Assembly: GCF_003933745.1 (NCBI RefSeq)
Contig: NZ_RSEB01000002.1
Location: forward strand, 434,001 to 498,000
Direction of reading: 5' to 3'
From: Glycomyces terrestris
Lineage (GTDB): Bacteria > Actinomycetota > Actinomycetes > Mycobacteriales > Micromonosporaceae
Length of the DNA stretch: 64,000 nucleotides
The position numbers and the translations under genes were made by a program. The notes under the pieces were generated by a model. The model saw only the letters and a list, made by a program, of their open reading frames with translations, did not search any database and was not told the origin of the DNA. Of the stretch, positions 41,493-50,278 are shown piece after piece. Position 1 is the stretch's first letter. Each line of letters opens with the position of its first letter.

Positions 41493-44180
41493 ATGAACAG
41501 CGCCCACCCTCAGCCCTTCCCTCCCGCGGCGGCTCCGCGCAGGTCCTGGCTCGACCGGGTCGGCGAGTTGTGGCTCGCCGCGGTCCTCGTCATGTTCACC
41601 GCGTTCGTCGCCGCGGTGTTCGTCATCGACCGCGCCGGGACGCAGCAGGTCGGCGTCATCGCCGACGATCCCGGCGCCGTGTACGCCGAGGCCGACGCCG
41701 TCAGCGCCGCGTACACCCTCTCCGCCGCGGACGGCGTGGTCTCCTCGGGGTGGATGGCCGTCACCGCCGACGGCTACGCCGAGCAGAGCATCCTCGACGG
41801 GACGTCCGGCTCGGCGACCGTCAGGTCCACACCGGACGGCACCGCGGTGTGGGGCGACGCCGGCTGGTGGGGGCGCCGCGCTCCCGGGCGGGCGGCCGGG
41901 GCCGCCGGCACGTGGGTGCAGCCCGACGACGGCCTCTCGTTCCCCATCGACATCACCACGGACCTCACGCCGGCCGCGCTCGCGGAGCTGATCCGGTCCA
42001 TCGACGAGGAGGGCGCCGTCGACCCGGCCGTGACGACGTACCAGGGCATCCCGGTCATCGCCTCGACCTATCTGGACTGGACGCTGATCCGCACCGACAC
42101 CCTGCCGTCCGAAGTGCTCCTGCTGACCGGGCCGATCCACTCGGGGATGTTCCGCTCGGCCGCCGCCGCGGACACGGACCTCGTCGTCGTCCCGGCCGTC
42201 GACGGCGCCGGGGCCGAGGCGCGGCCGTACGGGTCGCTGACCGGCGGCGAGAGCATCGCGATCCAGCCGGCGCGCCTCGACCAGAGCGGCGCCGACACCG
42301 TCAGGTCCGCCGCGTCGAGCACGGTCGCGGGGGAGTCGACCGCGCCGCCGTCCGCCGACCCGGACAGCGCCGAGGCCGCGCCCCCGGCCGACGCGGTCCC
42401 GCCACCGCCGCAGGCGGACCTGCCGACCGGCCAGCCCGCGTTCGAAGTCGAGGTCAACGCGTCCTATTGCGACACCCCGACCTGCACCTGGTCGGCCGCG
42501 GTCACCAACACCGGCACCGCCGCCGGCAGCGCGGTCGTGGAGGTCTCGGCGACGCCGGGCATGGGCCCGCAGCGGCACGACCTCGGCGTCATCCAGCCCG
42601 GCCAGACCGCCTCGACGCCGACCTTGAGCATGGCGAACCAGGCGCCGACCCCGGCGCCGGGCCAGACGACCAGCGTGACCGTCAACTACGCGGCCGTCGT
42701 CTACTCCAGGGAACTCCACGGCGACGACGAGGACAAGTACCGCCGGCTCGCCGACCGGCTCGGCACCGCCTACCAGTACTGGCTCGACTCGATCATGGGC
42801 ATGGTCGACGCCGCCATGAAACCGGCCGTCCTCGACACCGTCGAGCGGATGCTCGACGAGGAGGTGGCCCCCGAATCCGCCCTCACGTCGGCCGAATGGG
42901 CCTCCAGCGCCGACCCCGGCCTCGGCGACTACAGCCCGCTCCCCGTCCAGTCCCGGCTCGCCGGGTACGGCGACCGGTTCCGCGGCTGGTCGGGCATCGC
43001 CGGCCACCAGTCGAACCTGTTCGCCGACGACTACGCGCTCTACCAGGCCGGACTCGACGCGGCCCTGCGCGCCCTCGCCGACCCCGCCGAGCCGACCGTC
43101 TCGTTCCTCCCGCGGCTCGACGCCGACGGCCGGATCACGGCGGTCGAGATCATCAGCGACAGCGGCGATCCGGCCACGTCGCGGTGCGAGATCGTCACGG
43201 GCGACGGCGGTCGGGACGCCGGCGCCGCGGCCGCCGACGCGCTGTCCTCAATGGACACCAGTGCGTCGTCCGCGTTCGCCGACGCGGTCGCGAACGGCTG
43301 CCCGGTCTCGGTCACGATCGAGGCCGACCCGAACCCCGACCTGCTCACCGGCGACGCCTCCCCGAACGCCCTGACCGACACCGCGCCCCTGGGGGAGCAG
43401 CTCCAGGACGGCCTCCGCGACAGCGGCGCCTGCACCGGGACCGGCCCCGCCCTCGACCAGGTCACCGTGTCGAACCAGGTCGGGCGCTCCACCTGGAGCG
43501 CCGGTCAGCTGTGCGGCACCGCGACCGCCTCGGTCTCGACCGCCCAACTCGACCTGCTCAACGGCCTCCTCGCCGGCACCGACCTGCTCGGGCAGCTCAA
43601 GGCGCGGGGAGCGGTGACCGTGGACGAGCACGACCGGATCACCGACGTCGTCTGGCGCGACCCCGACGAGGAGTGCACCTCCGCCATGCGCCAACCCGTC
43701 TACGCGCCCGCCAAGAGCGCGGTCGCGCCCAGCAACACCGCCACCCGCAACGCGGGCGACCAGGCCCAGGGCGCCTGGGTCTACCTCTGCGGCGGCTCCT
43801 ACACCGGCGGCACCCCGGCGTCGTCCTCGATCGAGCCCTGGGACTGGCCCACCAGCAACCCGGGCCGGGCGAGTCAGGGCCAGCGCTCCCGCTGCCACCT
43901 CATCGCGAACACCTTGGGCGGCAGCGGAACCGACGTGGCGAACCTCGTCACCTGCTTCCAGCGCGCCAACAACGACCCGTACATGAAGCGGGCCGAGCAG
44001 ATCGTCAGGCGGCTCTCACGGAACCAGGACATCTTCTACCTGGTGAAGCCCCAGTACGACGGCAACAACGGCAGCCTCAAGGGCATCCGCATCGTCGCGA
44101 TCGGCAACAAGGGGCTCGACCTCGACCTGTGCGTGCGCAACTCGGTGCTCGGCGGCCTCGTCTTCAACGGCCCCTGCTGA
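41493..44180 (+). CDS. Large membrane-anchored/exported toxin with C-terminal DNA/RNA non-specific endonuclease domain
   Basis: An 895-residue protein. A short Pro-rich N-terminus leads into one membrane helix (about 28-50, AAVLVMFTAFVAAVFVIDRA). About 700 exported residues follow: an Ig-like CARDB-type segment (YCDTPTCTWSAAVTNTGTAA), helical regions and paired cysteines. The C-terminal nuclease module includes RSRCHLIANTLGGSGTDVAN with LVTCFQRANNDPYMKRAEQI, the H of RCH as likely catalytic residue and NN as metal site, then GIRIVAIGNKG. It is built like a polymorphic toxin. No immunity gene follows; the nearest related immunity gene is at 5.3 kb beside a paralogous toxin tail. Delivery route is unknown. 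Confidence 0.8.
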   Translation: MNSAHPQPFPPAAAPRRSWLDRVGELWLAAVLVMFTAFVAAVFVIDRAGTQQVGVIADDPGAVYAEADAVSAAYTLSAADGVVSSGWMAVTADGYAEQSILDGTSGSATVRSTPDGTAVWGDAGWWGRRAPGRAAGAAGTWVQPDDGLSFPIDITTDLTPAALAELIRSIDEEGAVDPAVTTYQGIPVIASTYLDWTLIRTDTLPSEVLLLTGPIHSGMFRSAAAADTDLVVVPAVDGAGAEARPYGSLTGGESIAIQPARLDQSGADTVRSAASSTVAGESTAPPSADPDSAEAAPPADAVPPPPQADLPTGQPAFEVEVNASYCDTPTCTWSAAVTNTGTAAGSAVVEVSATPGMGPQRHDLGVIQPGQTASTPTLSMANQAPTPAPGQTTSVTVNYAAVVYSRELHGDDEDKYRRLADRLGTAYQYWLDSIMGMVDAAMKPAVLDTVERMLDEEVAPESALTSAEWASSADPGLGDYSPLPVQSRLAGYGDRFRGWSGIAGHQSNLFADDYALYQAGLDAALRALADPAEPTVSFLPRLDADGRITAVEIISDSGDPATSRCEIVTGDGGRDAGAAAADALSSMDTSASSAFADAVANGCPVSVTIEADPNPDLLTGDASPNALTDTAPLGEQLQDGLRDSGACTGTGPALDQVTVSNQVGRSTWSAGQLCGTATASVSTAQLDLLNGLLAGTDLLGQLKARGAVTVDEHDRITDVVWRDPDEECTSAMRQPVYAPAKSAVAPSNTATRNAGDQAQGAWVYLCGGSYTGGTPASSSIEPWDWPTSNPGRASQGQRSRCHLIANTLGGSGTDVANLVTCFQRANNDPYMKRAEQIVRRLSRNQDIFYLVKPQYDGNNGSLKGIRIVAIGNKGLDLDLCVRNSVLGGLVFNGPC

Positions 44181-44242
44181 GCGGCCCCGCGGCCGGTCCC
44201 TGGTCCGCCTTCCGCGCGAGGCGAGCCGAGCGCCCGGGGCGT

Positions 44243-44524
44243 TCAGTTCAGGCGCTTGGTGAGGTGGACTTCGACGGTGTCGCCGTCGGTCTTGCCGATC
44301 CGCTTGCGGACGGCGGCGGCCACGGGGAGCTTGTGGGTGCCGTCGCCCAGGGCCATGAAGGCGCCGCGGAACGGGACGCCGTCGACGGTGCCCTCGACCT
44401 TGACCAGCCCGCGGGTGCCGAAGACGGCGGCCGAGTCGGGGAGCTGGACGCAGGTCCAGGTGTCGCCGGGGCGGACTTTGCCGAGGGCGGCGGTGAAGTG
44501 GATGTCGAGCGGTCCTGCGGACAT
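44243..44524 (-). CDS. DUF1905 domain protein
   Basis: A 93-residue protein with the full DUF1905 beta-barrel pattern: [60 protein letters not shown] and [11 protein letters not shown]. The family is small, cytoplasmic and often fused to YdeI-like domains; function is unknown. It starts at 44524 with GGAGGA upstream and is followed by the convergent toxin gene. It lies 19 bp after the DUF1761 gene on the same strand, so the two may be co-transcribed. Confidence 0.9.
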   Translation of the reverse strand: MSAGPLDIHFTAALGKVRPGDTWTCVQLPDSAAVFGTRGLVKVEGTVDGVPFRGAFMALGDGTHKLPVAAAVRKRIGKTDGDTVEVHLTKRLN

Positions 44525-44543
44525 GATTCCTCCTCCTGGCAGC

Positions 44544-44921
44544 TTAGGCGAGCAGGCCGACGAGCGCGCCGATGACGACGAGTTTGGCGACCCAGTCGAA
44601 GGCGTGGAGCGCGGCGAGGGGCACCGGTATGCCTTCGTGGACCACGGCCCCGGTGAGGATCGCGGTGGGGAGCGCGCCGAGGGCCAGGCCGAGGAGCGCC
44701 CCGGCGCCGGCGCCGGTCCAGCCGGCGGTGTGCATGAGGCCGGCGACGAGGCAGGCCGCCACGAGGCTGCGGAGGACGACCGCGCCCATCTGGACGGGGA
44801 CGGCCAGGCCCGGCCGGGGCGTGCTGTGCCGCCGCACGTACGCGGCGACCGGTGGAGCGCCGTAGAGGACGGCGCTGAAGACGAACGAGGCGATCGTGGC
44901 GACCGCGATGGCGAGGATCAT
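44544..44921 (-). CDS. DUF1761 family membrane protein
   Basis: A 125-residue protein with four membrane helices ([74 protein letters not shown]). The motif [18 protein letters not shown] and the WV/HAFDW element match DUF1761. ATG 44921 has a GGAG ribosome site; the frame continues through the operator to 44984, which is unlikely. It is divergent from a TetR gene with a perfect palindrome between them, and is probably its target. Confidence 0.8.
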   Translation of the reverse strand: MILAIAVATIASFVFSAVLYGAPPVAAYVRRHSTPRPGLAVPVQMGAVVLRSLVAACLVAGLMHTAGWTGAGAGALLGLALGALPTAILTGAVVHEGIPVPLAALHAFDWVAKLVVIGALVGLLA

Positions 44922-44931
44922 GGCGGGCTCC

Positions 44932-44953
44932 TTCAGTACTTGGTAGTACTGAA
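44932..44953. promoter_or_regulatory. TetR-type operator between DUF1761 and TetR genes
   Basis: Perfect 9-bp inverted repeat TTCAGTACT-TGGT-AGTACTGAA. A half-site CAAGTACTAA lies at about 44981, close to the regulator start. Confidence 0.85.
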
Positions 44954-45000
44954 ATACCCTAGCCCTCGTATTCAGTCCCGTCAAGTACTAAAATCGCGGC

Positions 45001-45636
45001 ATGACTGACACCGCCCCCCGGCGCGGCCGCCCGCCCGGCAGGACCGGAGCCGAGCTCCTCGCCGCCGCCCGCGAAGTCTTCCTCGAACGCGGCTACGCCG
45101 GAACCACGATGGACGCCGTCGCGGCCCGGGCGCAGATCTCCAAGGCGTCCCTCTACCGCGAGCACCCGTCCAAGGACGCCCTGTTCGCCGCGGTCGTGCG
45201 CGCCTGGGCCGACGCGGGGCGCGACGCGATGCGGCCGCACCTCGAACGGCTCGTCGCCGGCGGCGACACCCGCGCCGACCTCGCCGGCCTCGCGGAGGTG
45301 ATGCGCCGCGGCGTCCTCAGTCGCGACGTCCTGAACATGCGCCGCCTGGTGACCGCCGAGGCGAGGCGCCTTCCGCACGTGGCGGCGGGCTATCTCGAAG
45401 CGAGCTGGGAGCGCAACATCCGCGCGCTCGCCGACGCGCTCCGGGAGCTCTGCGAGCAGGGCCGTCTGTCCATTCCGGACCCGCTATTGGCGGCCGACCA
45501 GTTCACCTGGCTCGTCATCGGGTCGCCGCTGAACCGGCTGCTGCTGACCGACGCCGACGAGGCGGCCCCGGACGGCGCGCCGGTGGCGGCCGCGGTGGAC
45601 CTCTTCCTCGCCGGCTACGGCCCCGACGGGGCGTGA
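45001..45636 (+). CDS. TetR-family regulator (divergent from DUF1761)
   Basis: A 211-residue protein. Helix-turn-helix: LLAAAREVFLERGYAGTTMD, AVAARAQISKASLYREHPSK. The C-terminal domain is of the TetR_C_7/AefR-like type (LNMRRLVTAEARRLPHVAAG, YLEASWERNIRALADALREL). The palindrome TTCAGTACT/AGTACTGAA in the divergent promoter is its likely binding site, giving control of the DUF1761 gene and itself. The last 22 bp overlap the convergent gene at 45615. Confidence 0.92.
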   Translation: MTDTAPRRGRPPGRTGAELLAAAREVFLERGYAGTTMDAVAARAQISKASLYREHPSKDALFAAVVRAWADAGRDAMRPHLERLVAGGDTRADLAGLAEVMRRGVLSRDVLNMRRLVTAEARRLPHVAAGYLEASWERNIRALADALRELCEQGRLSIPDPLLAADQFTWLVIGSPLNRLLLTDADEAAPDGAPVAAAVDLFLAGYGPDGA

Positions 45637-46082
45637 AGGGCCGCGCCCTCGGCGGCCGCCGGACTCAGGTCGAGGCCCGCCTCCAGGACCGCCCGCCAGC
45701 GGGCGGCCTGCGGGTGGTCCGGCTCCGACTGGAGCGCTCGAGCGGCCCGGGACAGCAGGTCCTGGAGCTGCCCGCGGAGGGCGTCGAGCCCCGGCTCCGG
45801 CACGGCGGCGCGCCCGGGCCTCCCGGCGACCAGGTGCCGGGCCTGCGCGGACACGCCGCGCACGTAGCGCACGAACCCGCCGGGCCCGTACTGGACGTCG
45901 AGGTAGCCCGCGTCCGCGAGGCGCTTGGCGGCGAAGGCGAAGTCCCGCGGCGACCAGTCCCGCGCGCGGTCGAACGCGCTCTGCGCCAGCGCGAACGGCC
46001 CCGACCGGTCGTGCGTGTCCACAATGTCTTTCAAGAGGGAGAGGTCGACGGCCTCCCGCTGCGGCAGCGCGGATTCGTGCAT
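45615..46082 (-). CDS. Hypothetical protein with winged-helix-like N-terminus
   Basis: A 155-residue cytoplasmic protein. Residues 15-70 (LSLLKDIVDTHDRSGPFALA, FAFAAKRLADAGYLDVQYGP, FVRYVRGVSAQARHLV) look like a winged helix as in YjcQ/DUF2513-type proteins. The rest is helical and Ala/Arg-rich. Its 3' end overlaps the TetR gene by 22 bp, tail to tail. I do not recognise the family with confidence, and no partner gene is evident. Confidence 0.65.
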   Translation of the reverse strand: MHESALPQREAVDLSLLKDIVDTHDRSGPFALAQSAFDRARDWSPRDFAFAAKRLADAGYLDVQYGPGGFVRYVRGVSAQARHLVAGRPGRAAVPEPGLDALRGQLQDLLSRAARALQSEPDHPQAARWRAVLEAGLDLSPAAAEGAALHAPSGP

Positions 46083-46226
46083 CCTTCCGTTCTACGCCGC
46101 GCGCCGCGCCGCCGAACGGTCCTGTGGTGATCGGCCGTTCAGCTCTTGTGCACCCGCCGTTCACGCGATCCGGGACGCAGATTGACAGCGATCGAAGTCG
46201 TGCATATCATGGCCCCACCCTCACCT

Positions 46227-46257
46227 GAAAGTTTCATGGAAATACCGAAACTTTCGG
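46227..46257 (+). promoter_or_regulatory. Operator palindromes of the GH10 xylanase gene
   Basis: GAAAGTTTC (46227-46235) and CCGAAACTTTCGG (46245-46257, perfect 13-bp palindrome) lie about 40-70 bp before the start codon. GAAACTTTCGG is shared with the GH11 promoter. Confidence 0.65.
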
Positions 46258-46295
46258 AGTCTCGTATCCCTCCTCCGCGATGGAGCCTGCAACCC

Positions 46296-48635
46296 ATGAA
46301 TCATCAAGCACGCGAACGGCGCCGGCGTCTGCCCGCGCTGGTGGGCGGAGCCCTGCTCCTGCCCGCGGCGGCGTTCGCGTTCGCCCCTGCCGCCGCCGCT
46401 CAGGACGGCGTCGTGTACTCCTCGGACTTCGAGGACGGCACCGTCGGGGACTGGGCCCCGCGCGGGCCGGTCTCGCTCGCCGTCGAGGACGGCGCCCTGC
46501 TCACGACCGGCCGCTCCGCCGACTGGCACGGCCCCTCGCTCGACCTGACCGACGTGGTCGAACCCGGCGGCGTCTACGAGATCGCCCTGTCCGTGCGCTT
46601 CGCCGACGGCAGCGCCGGCGAGGCGCTCACCGCCACCGTCCAGCGCGAGACCGCCGACGGCACCTCCTACGACTCCGTCGTCTACCAGGCCCCGGCCGGC
46701 GCCGAGTGGACGGAGCTGAGCGGCGAGTACAGCATCGCCTCGCCCGCCACGAGCCTGACGTTCTACGTCGAGTCGCCCACTGTGGACGCCTCCTACTGGA
46801 TCGACGACTTCACCGTCACCGAGCTCGAGCCGCCCGGGATCGAGCCCGACATCCCGAACCTCAAGGACGTCGTCGCCGACGACTTCCGCATCGGGGCCGC
46901 GGTCGACGGCCGCGACCTGGTCGAGTCCTCGGGGCAGCTGCTGAACAAGCACTTCAACCAGATCACCGCCGAGAACCACATGAAGCCCGACGCGATCCAG
47001 CCGACCGAGGGCGAGTTCACCTTCGACGCCGCGGACGAGCTCGTGGAGTACGCCGAGGCCAACGGCATGGAGATCTACGGCCACACGTTCCTGTGGCACA
47101 CCACGCAGGTCCCCGAATGGTGGTTCGAGTACCCCGCCGGGCACCCGAACGCCGGTGAGCCCCTGGGGAGTTCCGACGAGGACCGCCAGATCATGCTCGA
47201 CCGGCTCGAAGCCCACATCGGGGCGCTCGCCGAGCACTACGGGGACCGCATCTGGGCCTGGGACGTCGTCAACGAGGTCATCAGCGACAACAACGCCGAG
47301 GTCTACCGCCACAGCCGCTGGTACGAGATCTTCGAGGGCCCCGAGTACGTCTACGAGGCGTTCCGCATCGCGCGCGCCGAGTTCGACGCCGTGGGCGCCA
47401 CCGACGTCAAGCTGTTCATCAACGACTACGGCACCGAGAACCCCGGCAAGCGCGACAACCTCTACGGCCTGGTCGAGGACATGCTCGCCGCGGGCGTCCC
47501 GGTCGACGGCGTGGGCCACCAGACCCACGTCAACCTGAACACCTCCATCGACCAGGTCGAGGAGAGCCTGCTCAAGTTCGCCGACCTCGGTGTGCTGCAA
47601 GCGGTCACCGAACTCGACGTGGCCATCGGCGCGCCCGGCGAGGGGGAGGAGTTCCCGCAGCTGGAGGCCCGCCTCATCGAGCAGGGCCACTACTTCCGCG
47701 ACCTGTTCGCGATGTACCGCGAGCACGGCGACCTCCTCGAGTCGGTGACCGTGTGGGGCCTGCACGACGGCCGCTCCTGGCTGCGCTCCGAGACCCGCCC
47801 GCTGGAGAGCCCGCTGGTCTTCAGCGACGCGCTGCGCTCCAAGTGGGCCTACTGGGGCATCGTGGACCCGAGCGTCCTGCCGGAGATCCCCGACGAGGAG
47901 GAGCCGGAGTACGCCCGCGTCCAGGTGCCGCTGGCCGACGCCGCGCCCGAGATCGACGGCGCCAGGGACGGCGTCTGGGACGGCGCCTCCACGGTCGCGA
48001 CCGAGGTCACCGTGGAAGGCTCGGCCGACGGCGCGAAGGCCGACGTCTCGCTCCTGTGGGACGAGGCGGGCCTGTACGCCCTCTTCGAGGTCACCGACCC
48101 GGCCCTGGACGAGTCCAGCGCCAACCCGTGGGAGCAGGACTCCGTCGAGGTCTTCCTCAACCCCGGCAACGCGAAGGAGGGCGGCTACGGCGAGGCCGAC
48201 GGCCAGTACCGCATCAGCTTCAGCAACGTCGTCACCTTGGGCGGCAACGGGCCCGAGGCCGGCGAGGTCGTCAGCGCCGCGGCCGTGACCGACACCGGCT
48301 ACACCGTGGAGGTCCACGTCGCGATGGCGCCCGAGCAGGCCGCCGTCGGCACCGAGCACGGCCTGGAGCTCCAGGTCAACGACGGCACCGACGGCGCCCG
48401 CACCGCCGTCCACACCTGGTACGACCCGACCGGCCTGTCCTGGAACACCAACGCGAACTGGGGCATCGCCGAGTTCGTGGAGGAGGTCGAGGAGCCGGGC
48501 GGCGGCGGCAAGCTGCCGACCACCGGCGCGGCGCTCACCGCCGCGGTCGCCGGGGCCGCGGTCCTCGGCATCGCCGGCGTCCTGACCGTGGTCGCCGTCC
48601 GCCGCCGCCGGGCCGCCGCTAACTGGGGCGACTAG
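46296..48635 (+). CDS. Multidomain GH10 endo-1,4-beta-xylanase with cell-wall anchor
   Basis: A 779-residue protein. The signal peptide ends near residue 34 (AAAQDG). A CBM22/CBM4_9 module covers about 40-175 (VVYSSDFEDGTVGDWAPRGP). The GH10 barrel spans about 185-525, with acid/base Glu327 (WAWDVVNEVI) and nucleophile Glu439 (AVTELDVAIG), plus AENHMKPDAIQP and GHTFLWHTTQVPEWW. A CBM9-like module covers about 545-735 (WDEAGLYALFEVTDPALDES). The end is a sorting signal: KLPTTGAALTAAVAGAAVLG and a basic tail. The enzyme should cleave xylan at the cell surface, held by sortase. The upstream palindromes suggest joint control with GH11. Confidence 0.95.
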   Translation: MNHQARERRRRLPALVGGALLLPAAAFAFAPAAAAQDGVVYSSDFEDGTVGDWAPRGPVSLAVEDGALLTTGRSADWHGPSLDLTDVVEPGGVYEIALSVRFADGSAGEALTATVQRETADGTSYDSVVYQAPAGAEWTELSGEYSIASPATSLTFYVESPTVDASYWIDDFTVTELEPPGIEPDIPNLKDVVADDFRIGAAVDGRDLVESSGQLLNKHFNQITAENHMKPDAIQPTEGEFTFDAADELVEYAEANGMEIYGHTFLWHTTQVPEWWFEYPAGHPNAGEPLGSSDEDRQIMLDRLEAHIGALAEHYGDRIWAWDVVNEVISDNNAEVYRHSRWYEIFEGPEYVYEAFRIARAEFDAVGATDVKLFINDYGTENPGKRDNLYGLVEDMLAAGVPVDGVGHQTHVNLNTSIDQVEESLLKFADLGVLQAVTELDVAIGAPGEGEEFPQLEARLIEQGHYFRDLFAMYREHGDLLESVTVWGLHDGRSWLRSETRPLESPLVFSDALRSKWAYWGIVDPSVLPEIPDEEEPEYARVQVPLADAAPEIDGARDGVWDGASTVATEVTVEGSADGAKADVSLLWDEAGLYALFEVTDPALDESSANPWEQDSVEVFLNPGNAKEGGYGEADGQYRISFSNVVTLGGNGPEAGEVVSAAAVTDTGYTVEVHVAMAPEQAAVGTEHGLELQVNDGTDGARTAVHTWYDPTGLSWNTNANWGIAEFVEEVEEPGGGGKLPTTGAALTAAVAGAAVLGIAGVLTVVAVRRRRAAANWGD

Positions 48636-48688
48636 CGACGCCGCGCGGCCGGGCCGGAGTCCGATCCGGACCCGGCCGCCGAAACGAC

Positions 48689-48742
48689 GGGGCCCCTTGA
48701 GGCGACGGTTGCGGCGCAACCGGTCCGACCTCGAGGGGCCCC
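48689..48742 (+). terminator. Two-tier stem-loop after the GH10 gene
   Basis: The outer 14-bp stem GGGGCCCCTTGAGG / CCTCGAGGGGCCCC (one G-T pair) encloses a second perfect hairpin CGGTTGC-GGC-GCAACCG (48706-48722). It probably terminates GH10 transcription; the nested form is more elaborate than other terminators here. Confidence 0.7.
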
Positions 48743-48869
48743 TCTCGGTCCCTGCGGCGGCGTGCGCCGGGTCGCACGACATTCGCCGCTGGTCGGCTCC
48801 CCCGCGCGGGGGACCCGAATGGCCCGCGAGGGGGAGTCCGGCGCCTCGCGGCGCGCATAGGTTCGGGGC

Positions 48870-49286
48870 ATGATCGACACCCCAGCACAGCGCGAACGAC
48901 CCGCTTCGACGGCCGCCGCGAGGCTCACCCGCCTCGCCGGGTGGTCGCTCATCACGATCGCCGTACTCCACACCGCCGTGTTCGTCCCGCAGGTGCCTTG
49001 GGGCGAATGGCTCGACGGGACGCTGCGATCCGGCGAGGCCGACATGGAGTCCGTCGCGGTCTTCTGGGCACTGCCGGGAGGCATCGTCGTCCCCGGCGCG
49101 CTCGCGGGCGCCCTGCTGATCCGCGGCGCGCGGCAGGGGACGCGCTTCGGGCTCGGCGTCGCGATCACGCTCGTCGCGTGGGTCTCCGCCTGCCTATGGC
49201 TCATCGGCCCGAGCGGATTCATGTTCGTCTACGTGACCGCGGGCCTGCTCATCGCCGCCGCCGTCGTGGACCGCCGGCGGGCGTGA
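48870..49286 (+). CDS. Small membrane protein, DUF6463-like
   Basis: A 138-residue protein with four membrane helices (LTRLAGWSLITIAVLHTAVF; VFWALPGGIVVPGALAGALL; GLGVAITLVAWVSACLWLIG; FMFVYVTAGLLIAAAVVD). The start GWSLITIAVLHT and PxxPxGEW segment match the DUF6463 type of actinobacterial membrane proteins. Function is unknown. It is convergent with the next gene, with only 4 bp between stop codons. Confidence 0.75.
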   Translation: MIDTPAQRERPASTAAARLTRLAGWSLITIAVLHTAVFVPQVPWGEWLDGTLRSGEADMESVAVFWALPGGIVVPGALAGALLIRGARQGTRFGLGVAITLVAWVSACLWLIGPSGFMFVYVTAGLLIAAAVVDRRRA

Positions 49287-49290
49287 CGGT

Positions 49291-49698
49291 TCAGCGCGCG
49301 GCGCGGCGCGGCGCCAGCGCGACCGCGAACGCGGCGGTCGCGACGCCGAACGTCACCAGCGGCGGACCGGGAATCATGAACGCGGCCAAGGCGAGTACGG
49401 CGGCGGAGCCGGCCAGGGCGACGAATCCGAACGGGCGCGCCCGTTCCGGTTCGGTGCGGAAGGCCCGGGCGATCATCCAGAGCAGCACGCCGGCGACGAT
49501 CATGGCCAGGCCCATGGCGAGGCTCAGCCCGCGGTACAGCGCCGCCGCCTCAAGTGAGACCGGGCCGAGCTGGACCGACGCGGCCCGCATCGCCGCCTCC
49601 AGCTCGGGGTCACCGGGCAGGGCGAGTTCCAGGGCGTCGTGGACGAGGCCGGTAACCGTCCATGCCGCGGCGCCTACGCGGAAGGCCGTCAACCGCAT
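49291..49698 (-). CDS. Four-helix membrane protein (LIC_13387-like)
   Basis: A 135-residue protein. The N-terminal FRVGAAAWTVTGLVHDALEL and the helices LYRGLSLAMGLAMIVAGVLL, VALAGSAAVLALAAFMIPGP and VTFGVATAAFAVALAP form a compact membrane protein similar in layout to its convergent neighbour at 48870. Such pairs share a distant fold (helix 1 with G-x-x-H). Function unknown. Confidence 0.7.
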   Translation of the reverse strand: MRLTAFRVGAAAWTVTGLVHDALELALPGDPELEAAMRAASVQLGPVSLEAAALYRGLSLAMGLAMIVAGVLLWMIARAFRTEPERARPFGFVALAGSAAVLALAAFMIPGPPLVTFGVATAAFAVALAPRRAAR

Positions 49699-49805
49699 CA
49701 GTGCCCGTCTCCTCGTCCGGTCCGGTCCGGTGCCTCGCGCACCGGCCGCTGACCGGAACCTACGCCCGGACGTGCCGCGGGGCGCCGCCGGGCCCGGCCC
49801 GGCCG

Positions 49806-50228
49806 CTACGGGTGCATCCGCGCGCCCTTGACCACGCGGTCGACCGCGTTCTTCGGGCCGTACACCCCGATCCCGGCCAGGTCGAGCTTGTCGGCCGCGC
49901 GGACCGCGGCCCGGTTCGCGCCGTCGTGGCCGGTCGCGAACAGCTCGGTCGTGAACAGCGACAGGCGCATCCCGCGCGCCAGCGCCTTCGCGTGCGAGGC
50001 CGCGAGCTGCTCGCCCGCCGCCTCCAGGACCATCACCGGCTGGCGGAACATCGGCAGGTACGCGTTGCCGGCCGCGTCCTCGTACGGCTCGCCGACCACC
50101 TCCGGCTCGGCGGTGCCGAGCCCGCTGACGAGGAACGCCGTGACGTTCAGGCGCTGCCAGACGGCGAGGTCGGCGCGGAGGAGGACCGCGATCTTGGTGT
50201 CGAACCGGACGGGTGCTGCTGCTTCCAT
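49806..50228 (-). CDS. DUF2000 family protein
   Basis: A 140-residue protein. DUF2000 motifs: VRFDTKIAVLLRADLAVWQR, LNVTAFLVSGLG, GNAYLPMFRQPVMVLEAAGE and LSLFTTELFATGHDGANRAA. The fold is peptidyl-tRNA-hydrolase-like; function is unknown. It is divergent from an AraC gene across about 50 bp, the usual arrangement of this pair, and is probably regulated by it. Confidence 0.9.
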   Translation of the reverse strand: MEAAAPVRFDTKIAVLLRADLAVWQRLNVTAFLVSGLGTAEPEVVGEPYEDAAGNAYLPMFRQPVMVLEAAGEQLAASHAKALARGMRLSLFTTELFATGHDGANRAAVRAADKLDLAGIGVYGPKNAVDRVVKGARMHP

Positions 50229-50278
50229 GCGGGCAACGCTACGAACCGGACCGGCCCGGCGTCTTGTACGTTCTTAAC

